A model generated the notes under the pieces. The model had not been told where the DNA came from, made no database searches, and was given only the letters and a program-made list of their open reading frames with translations. Position numbers and translations under genes: made by a program. 5,101 nucleotides of DNA from Actinomycetota bacterium (GTDB lineage: Bacteria > Actinomycetota > CADDZG01 > WHSQ01): the NCBI GenBank assembly GCA_019348445.1, contig JAHWJK010000116.1:1-5101 (forward strand), read 5' to 3'. Of this stretch, positions 1-5,101 are shown piece after piece; the first letter of the stretch is position 1, and each line of letters starts with the position of its first letter.

Positions 1-386
1 GCGCCCCATTCCGTACCGTCCTGGCCGACGATGTGTTCGACCTGCGCTTCATGGTGAAGCTCGCTCTTGAACGGTCGGGTCGTTTCGAAGTGGTTGCGGA
101 AGCCGAGAACGGCGACGAGGCGGTCGCGCTCGCGAAGCAGCATCAACCCGATCTCGTACTCCTGGACGTCTCGATGCCGGTGAAGGACGGTCTCGAGGCG
201 CTGCCCGACATCAGATCGGTGTCCCCGAACGCGAAGGTGGTCATGCTGTCGGGCTTCGAGGCATCGCGGCTCGCGGCGACCGCGCTCGAATCCGGCGCAT
301 CGGCTTACCTGGAGAAAGGGATCCCACCGCGAGAGCTCGTCAACGAGCTCTTGAAGGTCCTCGGGCCCGACCCCCGTGCCGCGTAG
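1..386 (+). CDS. Response regulator, receiver domain only (5' end outside window)
   Basis: This is a CheY-like phosphoreceiver domain that would be phosphorylated by a histidine kinase not seen here. The reading frame is open from base 3. A GTG at 33 could be called as the start, but the codons before it (from base 12) read RTVLADD, which is the first beta strand and the acidic Asp pair that binds Mg2+. The true start is therefore left of the window. Numbered from the GTG codon at 33, the phosphoacceptor is D45 in LLDVSMP (codon 165-167), the switch Ser is S73 in MLSG, the aromatic is Y92 and the conserved Lys is K95. The sequence resembles NarL/LuxR-type receivers, yet the protein stops right after the last helix (ELLKVLGPDPRAA) with no DNA-binding domain. 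It is either a single-domain regulator or the C-terminal receiver of a larger protein. It converges on the minus-strand block with 6 bp between stops. The family call is secure; its partner and output are unknown. Confidence 0.93.
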   Translation, partial: APFRTVLADDVFDLRFMVKLALERSGRFEVVAEAENGDEAVALAKQHQPDLVLLDVSMPVKDGLEALPDIRSVSPNAKVVMLSGFEASRLAATALESGASAYLEKGIPPRELVNELLKVLGPDPRAA

Positions 387-390
387 CGGC
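378..390. other. Short GC hairpin across the stop codon of the receiver gene
   Basis: A perfect 5-bp inverted repeat, GCCGC-GTA-GCGGC, spans the TAG stop (384-386) of the receiver gene and the 6-bp gap to the converging gene. No run of T follows in either direction, so it is not a classical intrinsic terminator. It could be a weak transcription-slowing stem at a convergent junction, or chance in GC-rich sequence. Confidence 0.2.
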
Positions 391-392
391 GT

Positions 393-1961
393 CTAGCGCT
401 TCTTACGGTCGCAGCCCGGCGCTCCTATCTGGCACCGTGGTCGTTTCGGCTCGGGCGGCTCTTTCTGCTCGCGCGTGTCGGGGCAGCACAGCGATGCCGC
501 CGCGTACGCGCTCACGGGCGGATACGGAACGCCGACGAATGGTCTGTTCTCGCACGCGTAAAGCGTCTCGATGTCGGGCGGCCCGGTCGGCCCCTTGTAG
601 TCGTTGAACGAGAAGCAGTTATCCGCGCCCTCCCCCGTCCACGCCAGGTCCCATCCGAACTCGTCGCCGTCGATGTTCGATCGCCTGATCCAGTTCTTCA
701 CGACCTTGTTGTTCATCGGCAGGCTGTCGGGGTGGATGCTCTCGCTGATAAAGACGCCGAAGCTCTCGTGGTTGTAGATCTCGTTGTTGCGAACCAGGTT
801 GTTGTGCGTTCCGGCGAGCCAGATGCCGGTTCCGAACGGGATCGATACGGTCTCTGAGAATCCCGCCGCCGGGATCGTCTTGTAGTTGTTGTTGAAGACC
901 CTGTTCCGGTAGATCGTCGTCCCGCGGTTCGGTGCGTATTCCTCGGTGGGCAGCGTGTTCGGCACGATCCCCGCGCCGTTGTCCTTCCACACGGAGTCCC
1001 GGATCACGACGCCCGTGGCGTTCGTTCCGGAGTAGCCGAGGAAGTTCTTCCTCGCGACGAGGTCCTCGAGCAGGGCGCCGCAACCGAGGCATTGCCCGAC
1101 GTAGAACGCAGAGTCGCCGCTTCCGTACCCGAATGACTTCTTGAACACCCCGTTGTAGGAGTCGAATGCGTACACACCGTAGGTGCGGTTCTTGATCGCA
1201 TCGATGCGATCGGCCTGGTAACCGTGGACGTCGTTGAAGAAGATGCCGTTCGCCCGATAGTTGCGAACGGTCAGGTTCGAGATGCGCACGTTCTTCACCC
1301 CGTCGACCAGGAAGCCGTTCGCCTTCTTGTCACCGCCGTGCAGAACGGTTCGGAAGCGGTCGACGCCTTTGATCGTGAGGTTGCTCGTCTGGACGGTCAC
1401 GGCCTCCCGATACGTACCGGGCCTGATCTTGATGAGGCTGCCGGGCTGCGCGGCATTGACGGCCTTCTGGATCGTGTTGTACTCCTTCGGAACGACCAGG
1501 ATCTCTTTGTCGCTGCGTCCTTCGTCGATGCCTTCGCCCTTCGGGTCACCGACGATCACGACTCCGGCCATCCCGACGCCGCCGCGCCCCCCGTGGTACT
1601 TGCAGAAGTAGTAGTAGAAGCCTTCTTCGGTGAACTGGCGTGAGTACGACTCGCCGGTCTTGACGTCGCCCGAGTTGAAACTGCGGTCGTCGGCGGTCAC
1701 CGTGTGAGCGCGGCTCCCCTGGTTCGTCCACACGACCGTGTCGCCGGGGTCGATACGGATCTCCTCCGGCTCGAAGCGGTTGTCTTTCATCGCCACGGCC
1801 TGGTTCGCGGCGCGAGACGGCTGAGGTGCCAGAGCGACGAGTGTCGTCGTGGCGAAGGCGATCAGAACCGCGCCGCTCGTGAACCTCTTAATGGTGCCCG
1901 CCCCCCTCGATCCTCTTCCATCTCCGGACCGCAGCCTTCGTGCTCGCAGACATCTTCCCAT
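393..1961 (-). CDS. Secreted cupredoxin / right-handed parallel beta-helix fusion protein
   Basis: This is a 522-residue exported copper protein, numbered from the ATG at 1961. A signal peptide follows the basic IKRF (hydrophobic stretch about 29-46, probable cleavage after SRA or SRAA near 51-52). Residues 54-137 form a plastocyanin-like cupredoxin with a full type-1 copper set: H86 (AHTV), C120 and H123 (FCKYH), M131 (GVGMAG). After a short linker, residues 155-450 are a NosD/pectate-lyase-like beta-helix. It opens with YNTIQKAVNAAQPG and IRPGTY and continues in short coils rich in Asn, Gly and Val/Ile (NLTIKG, NVRISNLTVRN, NNLVRNNEIYN). The tail is Pro/Lys/Arg-rich with four Cys (492, 493, 510, 517). 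No LPXTG motif or C-terminal membrane anchor is seen. The likely role is extracellular electron transfer combined with polysaccharide binding or cleavage; no catalytic residues could be assigned in the helix. The gene overlaps the laccase gene by up to 74 bp. The start is uncertain: ATG 1961 (GAGGA 4 nt upstream) or an ATT at 1892-1890 over the laccase stop. Confidence 0.88.
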   Translation of the reverse strand: MGRCLRARRLRSGDGRGSRGAGTIKRFTSGAVLIAFATTTLVALAPQPSRAANQAVAMKDNRFEPEEIRIDPGDTVVWTNQGSRAHTVTADDRSFNSGDVKTGESYSRQFTEEGFYYYFCKYHGGRGGVGMAGVVIVGDPKGEGIDEGRSDKEILVVPKEYNTIQKAVNAAQPGSLIKIRPGTYREAVTVQTSNLTIKGVDRFRTVLHGGDKKANGFLVDGVKNVRISNLTVRNYRANGIFFNDVHGYQADRIDAIKNRTYGVYAFDSYNGVFKKSFGYGSGDSAFYVGQCLGCGALLEDLVARKNFLGYSGTNATGVVIRDSVWKDNGAGIVPNTLPTEEYAPNRGTTIYRNRVFNNNYKTIPAAGFSETVSIPFGTGIWLAGTHNNLVRNNEIYNHESFGVFISESIHPDSLPMNNKVVKNWIRRSNIDGDEFGWDLAWTGEGADNCFSFNDYKGPTGPPDIETLYACENRPFVGVPYPPVSAYAAASLCCPDTREQKEPPEPKRPRCQIGAPGCDRKKR

Positions 1962-2862
1962 CCGGTCCTCGCACTACGAGGAGACCGGCCATGCCTGCAT
2001 CCGAATGACCCTGCACGTGACAGTGGTACATCCACGCTCCCTCGCCGACGTGCTCGCCCGCGATGACGCTGAACCCGAACGAGTCGGCCGGACCGAGGGT
2101 TTTGTTGTCGATCACCGCCGACATGTCGTCTACGCCCGAAAGCTGACCGTTACGAGTGTCGGCCCACCTATGTCCGTGCAGGTGGAACGTGTGCATGAGA
2201 TTGCCGTGCCCTATGACTGCGAACTCGATTCGCTCGCCGATGTTCGCTTTGAAGATCGGGGTCCGCGGTGCTCTGCGGCCGTTGATCGTGCGGCCGTTGA
2301 AGACGACGACGAAAGGACGCCGATCGGGCCGCGGGTCGCCGGCGCGCCTCACGATCAAGCCGCCGAAGAGACCCTTGCGGATGCCGTCGGTCCCGTGGGG
2401 GGTTCCGTTGCAGTGGTCGTGGTAGTGCCAGTAGCCGGCGCTTCCGGGATCGATCGTCCCGTCGGGGCGCGCGCCTGGACGGTGGGCCGAGACGACATAC
2501 GTGCGCGACTTGCCGGGACCGACGCAGCCCTTGTTGTGCGGCGTGCCGTCGCTCAGGACCGTGTAGTCGACGCCGTGGAAATGGAGCCCGGCCTTCTCTT
2601 TCGAATCGTTGACCAGGTTGACCTGGACACAGTCGCCTTCGGTCATGTGGATCGTCGGGCCCGGGATCCGCGGCTTGTGCGGTTTCCGCCCGTAGCCGAG
2701 GCGCCGACCCCTCGGCCCCTTCTCGTTGGCGTACAGGGTGACCTGCTTGTTGGGGTCGTTGCACGACTGCGGCGGTTCCTGCGCGATCGTGGGCACCGAC
2801 CCGAGGCCGGCCGCGAGCACGACGAGGATGACGACGATCAGCAGCGGGCGGCGGCGAGTCAT
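1888..2862 (-). CDS. Two-domain multicopper oxidase, SLAC-like small laccase (type B)
   Basis: This 324-residue exported blue copper oxidase would oxidise phenols, aromatic amines or metal ions and reduce O2 to water. The N-terminus is a signal peptide: TRRRPLL (only weakly Tat-like), then a very hydrophobic stretch at about 7-20 and cleavage near 28. All four copper motifs are present: H94-F-H96, H148-D-H150 (YWHYHDH), H224-xx-H227-x-H229 (HTFHLHGH) and H280-C281-H282-xxx-H286-xxxx-M291 (HCHVQGHSDAGM). The type-1 Cys is only in the second cupredoxin domain, so this is the type B two-domain class, which in known members works as a trimer with the trinuclear cluster between subunits. Blocks such as GSAGYWHYHDH and GPADSFGF closely match remembered Streptomyces SLAC sequence. 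Y100 and D105 fall where SLAC has its redox-active Tyr and nearby Asp. The ATG directly abuts the TAG of the glycosyltransferase gene, implying translational coupling; only a distant GGAAAG lies upstream. The real substrate is not deducible. Confidence 0.93.
   Translation of the reverse strand: MTRRRPLLIVVILVVLAAGLGSVPTIAQEPPQSCNDPNKQVTLYANEKGPRGRRLGYGRKPHKPRIPGPTIHMTEGDCVQVNLVNDSKEKAGLHFHGVDYTVLSDGTPHNKGCVGPGKSRTYVVSAHRPGARPDGTIDPGSAGYWHYHDHCNGTPHGTDGIRKGLFGGLIVRRAGDPRPDRRPFVVVFNGRTINGRRAPRTPIFKANIGERIEFAVIGHGNLMHTFHLHGHRWADTRNGQLSGVDDMSAVIDNKTLGPADSFGFSVIAGEHVGEGAWMYHCHVQGHSDAGMAGLLVVRGPDGKMSASTKAAVRRWKRIEGGGHH
1890..1908 (-). promoter_or_regulatory. Possible ribosome binding site and ATT start overlapping the laccase stop
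   Basis: On the minus strand, a purine run GAGGGGGG (1908-1901) is followed 8 nt later by ATT (1892-1890), which shares one base with the laccase TAA (1890-1888). This ATT is in frame with the cupredoxin/beta-helix gene and would give IKRFTSGAVLIAF, an ideal short basic n-region plus hydrophobic core. No ATG, GTG or TTG codon lies in frame between the ATG at 1961 and the hydrophobic core. ATT starts are rare but known (for example infC of E. coli), so this is a candidate only. Confidence 0.35.
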
Positions 2863-2865
2863 CTA
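2860..2865 (-). promoter_or_regulatory. Abutting stop-start junction (TAG-ATG) between glycosyltransferase and laccase genes
   Basis: Read on the minus strand, the TAG of the membrane glycosyltransferase (2865-2863) is followed at once by the ATG of the laccase (2862-2860). The nearest Shine-Dalgarno-like sequence is GGAAAG, 12 nt before the ATG, which is too far to be strong. A terminating ribosome re-initiating at the junction is the likely way the laccase is translated. Confidence 0.6.
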
Positions 2866-4035
2866 GAAGAACCACTTTCCTTGAGTGAAAACGATCACCC
2901 CGAGCGTCGCCAGAGGGGCCGTCACTAATAGAACGTTCTGATGGCGCTCCGGGTTGCCTCGAGTGTAGTGGGCCAGCAGGATCGGGATGGGGAACAACGA
3001 GAGCAACATCCTCGGGATGCTGAAGTACCAGGTGCTCGTCATCAGCACTCCCAGCGTTACGAGCATGTAGGCCGCGTACGCCCAGTACCTCTCCCTGAAC
3101 GCCCACAGAGTGAAGAAAAGTCCCACGAGTGCGGCCAGGATCTCGACGCGCCACGCGAACACCCAGTTCGCCGGATAAGACCCTCCCCAGGTGTTCCATG
3201 TGGCGAGGAACGACTCGATCGGTGAGACCACCATCCGGCTCCAGCCGCGGTACTGCGCGTCCTTGAACTCGAAGAAGCTGCCCGCGGCACGCGACAGGAA
3301 GAGCCCGTAGAGGAGCAAGGGAAGCAGCCCGAGAGCGCCGGCGACAGCCCCGGCGGCCAGGCGCTGCAGGCTGAAGTCGCGCTGACGGAGGAACTCGACC
3401 GCGAGCCCGACAAGGACGAACAGCCCGGCGAGGCGGGCTCCCATCGCGACCGCCGCCGGGATCGCGACGAGGTACCAGCTCGCGCGGCGCGCGTAATAGA
3501 AGGCGGCGATGGCTCCGGCAAGGAACAACGCCTCGCTATAAGGAGCGACGAGGAACACCGCGGTCGGGAACAGGAACAAGTAGAGGAGCGCACGGCGCCC
3601 GGCCCCCTCCCCCACTTCCAGGTCCGCGAGCTTGTAGAGATACGCGCCCGCGACGATCGACGCAACGAACGTGATGAGCATCGCCGCGAGCCGCGGATCG
3701 AAGCCGATCGCCATCAGTCCGTCGATCAGGAGTGGGAAGAGCGGGAAGAACGCGGCCGCGTTCGGATCGGTCTCGGATGCGAAGTAACCGAACGTCGCGA
3801 TGTCGGTGAAGTGGACGGCATCCCATCGGTGCCACATGTCGAGGACCCCGATCGTCAGGGGCCCTTCCTGGTTGCTGAGGAACCACGTGCCGGCGATCGC
3901 GACCCCCAGGAACACGACCCGCGATACCAGCGACACCCGCAGCGCCGCGAGCCACGCGACCTCGTCGACTCGCTCCCACGCCCTCCGCAGGACCGAGGTG
4001 CGCGGCGGTGCGGGGGCCGCCTCCACGTTGCTCAT
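2863..4035 (-). CDS. PIG-V-like integral-membrane mannosyltransferase (GT-C fold)
   Basis: This is a 390-residue polytopic membrane protein with about 10-11 hydrophobic segments (roughly 35-54, 97-112, 116-135, 148-164, 167-182, 187-215, 226-248, 296-312, 316-334, 340-356, 367-384). It carries the signature blocks of bacterial PIG-V-family mannosyltransferases: WHRWDAVHFTDIATFGY in the first large extracytoplasmic loop (68-84, with D72 as candidate catalytic acid), FFPLFPLL (97-103 region), FPTAVFLVAPYSEALFLA (156-173) and PRMLLSLFPIPILLA near the end. Family members use polyprenyl- or dolichyl-phosphate-linked mannose to glycosylate lipids or proteins on the outer face; the donor and acceptor here are not known. 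ATG 4035 was chosen because it begins 16 nt after the gcvPB stop. A GTG at 4086 in the same frame would add 17 residues lying inside gcvPB that show no membrane or motif content. No Shine-Dalgarno is visible before ATG 4035. The family is fairly sure, the mannose specificity is not. Confidence 0.85.
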   Translation of the reverse strand: MSNVEAAPAPPRTSVLRRAWERVDEVAWLAALRVSLVSRVVFLGVAIAGTWFLSNQEGPLTIGVLDMWHRWDAVHFTDIATFGYFASETDPNAAAFFPLFPLLIDGLMAIGFDPRLAAMLITFVASIVAGAYLYKLADLEVGEGAGRRALLYLFLFPTAVFLVAPYSEALFLAGAIAAFYYARRASWYLVAIPAAVAMGARLAGLFVLVGLAVEFLRQRDFSLQRLAAGAVAGALGLLPLLLYGLFLSRAAGSFFEFKDAQYRGWSRMVVSPIESFLATWNTWGGSYPANWVFAWRVEILAALVGLFFTLWAFRERYWAYAAYMLVTLGVLMTSTWYFSIPRMLLSLFPIPILLAHYTRGNPERHQNVLLVTAPLATLGVIVFTQGKWFF

Positions 4036-4051
4036 GAGGAAAGGATGCCAG

Positions 4052-5101
4052 CTACCGCGTTCTGTGCCAGCGCACCCGGAGATCACGCGCCGCGCGCGCT
4101 TCGTCGGGTCGCCGAACCGGGGTCGTCACCGGTGCTCCCGTGACGAGATCCGGATCCGACTCGGCCTCGGCTGCGATCTGGTTGAGCGCGGCGGCAAGAC
4201 CGTCGATCGTCTCCTTCGATTCGGTCTCGGTCGGCTCCACCATCAACGCCTCTTCGACCACGAGGGGGAAGTACACCGTCGGCGGGTGATAACCGAGATC
4301 GATCAGGCGTTTGGCAACGTCCATCCCCTTTACGCCGTGTTTGCGCAGTGACTTCGCGGTCGAGACGAACTCGTGCATGCAGATCCCGTCGAACGCGGTG
4401 GGGAACGCGGACTCCACGAGGACCCGCAGGTAGTTCGCGTTCAAGACGGCGCGCTCGGCGACGCGTTTGAGACCCTCGGGTCCGAGCGATCGTAGATACG
4501 CATACGCACGGACGTTGATCCCGAAGTTGCCGTTGAACGAGTGGATACGGCCGATCGAATCGGGCCGGTCGTAGTCCCACCGCCACCGGTCGCCTGCCGA
4601 TTCCGGTGGCCTCAGAACGGGGGCCGGGAGGAACCGTTCGAGGCGTTGCGACACGGCGAGCGGGCCCGACCCCGGTCCTCCTCCGCCGTGCGGGGTGGCG
4701 AACGTCTTGTGCAGGTTCATGTGGACGATGTCGAAGCCCATGTCACCGGGGCGGACGACACCGACGATCGAGTTGAAGTTGGCGCCGTCGTAATAAAGGA
4801 GGCCTCCGACTTCGTGCAGAGCCGCGGCGATCTTCTCGATGTCGCGCTCGAACAGCCCGAGCGTGTTCGGGTTCGTGAGCATCAGCCCGGCGACGTCGTC
4901 GTCGAGAGCGTCCTTCAGCGCGGCAAGGTCGACCAGGCCCCTGTCGTCGCTCGGGACTTCGTGCGCCTCGTAACCGGCGAGCGTCACGCTCGCGGGGTTC
5001 GTCCCGTGCGCCGAGTCCGGGATGATCACGCGTTTGCGGTCGTTGCCCTGCGCGTGATGCCACGCACGCATGATCAACAATCCGGTCAGCTCGCCCTGGG
5101 C
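4052..5101 (-). CDS. gcvPB: Glycine dehydrogenase (decarboxylating) subunit 2, P-protein beta chain (5' end outside window)
   Basis: This is the C-terminal 349 residues of the PLP-binding subunit of a two-subunit glycine decarboxylase. With GcvPA it decarboxylates glycine and passes the aminomethyl group to the lipoyl arm of H-protein (GcvH) in the cytosolic glycine cleavage system. The frame is open to the right edge and begins AQGELTGLLIMRAWHH, a conserved internal stretch, so the TTG at 5080 is not a real start. PLP-site motifs are visible: DSAHGTNPAS, YYDGAN (Asp expected to contact the PLP ring nitrogen) and HMNLHKTFATPHGGGGPG, where the Lys (codon 4708-4706) should form the Schiff base. 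The end, with VTTPVRRPDEARAARDLRVRW, is typical for full-length GcvPB. The separate beta chain could be confirmed by a gcvPA gene just right of the window. The gene ends in TAG, 16 bp before the glycosyltransferase ATG. Confidence 0.96.
   Translation of the reverse strand, partial: AQGELTGLLIMRAWHHAQGNDRKRVIIPDSAHGTNPASVTLAGYEAHEVPSDDRGLVDLAALKDALDDDVAGLMLTNPNTLGLFERDIEKIAAALHEVGGLLYYDGANFNSIVGVVRPGDMGFDIVHMNLHKTFATPHGGGGPGSGPLAVSQRLERFLPAPVLRPPESAGDRWRWDYDRPDSIGRIHSFNGNFGINVRAYAYLRSLGPEGLKRVAERAVLNANYLRVLVESAFPTAFDGICMHEFVSTAKSLRKHGVKGMDVAKRLIDLGYHPPTVYFPLVVEEALMVEPTETESKETIDGLAAALNQIAAEAESDPDLVTGAPVTTPVRRPDEARAARDLRVRWHRTR

Noticed and set aside
378..390. Hairpin at the convergent gene ends as a bidirectional terminator
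   Set aside because: The stem is only 5 bp and has no following T run on either strand; it is listed only as a weak structure.
1597..1620. GTA-rich triplet run (agtagtagtag) as a microsatellite
   Set aside because: It is simply the codons for consecutive Tyr residues in the conserved FYYYFC stretch before the copper Cys.
1224..1643. Plus-strand open frame opposite the beta-helix/cupredoxin region
   Set aside because: It is antisense to conserved copper-ligand and beta-helix codons, with no motif or ribosome binding site of note.
2820..2840. GACGAGGATGACGACGA-like triplet repeat
   Set aside because: It encodes the Val/Ile/Leu-rich core of the laccase signal peptide on the minus strand, so the repetition reflects codon bias.
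1849..2928. Long plus-strand open frame of 359 codons opposite the laccase gene
   Set aside because: It is rich in Arg, Val, Asp and Ala with no recognisable motif and lies antisense to a laccase with all copper ligands intact. GC-rich coding DNA often leaves such antisense frames open.
2168..3199. Minus-strand open frame of 343 codons across the laccase and glycosyltransferase genes
   Set aside because: It is a shifted frame of two convincing genes, with Arg/Pro-rich composition and no domain.
4036..4086. GTG at 4086 as start of the glycosyltransferase, overlapping gcvPB
   Set aside because: The added 17 residues carry no family feature and lie inside gcvPB. ATG 4035 sits 16 nt after the gcvPB stop, as expected for an operon.

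Overview
The window is gene-dense, GC-rich bacterial DNA (roughly 60% G+C by eye) with almost no intergenic space. The content points to an actinobacterium, probably a deep-branching or uncultured lineage rather than Streptomyces or Mycobacterium. The evidence is a small two-domain laccase very like the Streptomyces SLAC type, a PIG-V-like membrane mannosyltransferase, and a glycine decarboxylase of the split two-subunit (GcvPA/GcvPB) kind. This placement is inference, not proof.

Layout. Bases 1-386 (+) hold the 3' part of a receiver-only response regulator whose first few codons lie outside the window. It converges on a four-gene minus-strand block with only 6 bp between the two stop codons. 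In transcription order (right to left) the block is: the C-terminal 349 residues of GcvPB (5101-4052), a 390-residue PIG-V-like integral-membrane glycosyltransferase (4035-2863), a secreted type-B two-domain multicopper oxidase or small laccase (2862-1888), and a secreted protein joining a plastocyanin-like cupredoxin to a right-handed parallel beta-helix (1961-393). Spacing is 16 bp, 0 bp (TAG directly followed by ATG) and an overlap of up to 74 bp. One polycistronic transcript with translational coupling is the simplest reading. No internal promoter, RNA gene, insertion sequence, CRISPR array or strong terminator was seen.

Function. GcvPB is housekeeping metabolism (glycine decarboxylation). 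The three genes after it form a cell-envelope/extracellular set. The glycosyltransferase probably moves mannose or another sugar from a polyprenyl-phosphate donor onto an exported acceptor. The laccase oxidises phenolic or metal substrates outside the membrane. The cupredoxin/beta-helix protein combines a type-1 copper electron carrier with a fold typical of polysaccharide-binding or -cleaving proteins. The laccase/cupredoxin-beta-helix pair is the most interesting part: two exported copper proteins made from overlapping genes, one of which could bring the electron chemistry to a carbohydrate surface. That link is a hypothesis. Other points worth a look are the unresolved start of the cupredoxin gene (possible ATT start over the upstream stop codon), extra paired cysteines in both copper proteins, a Cys-rich basic tail, and the use of TAG as stop in four of five genes.
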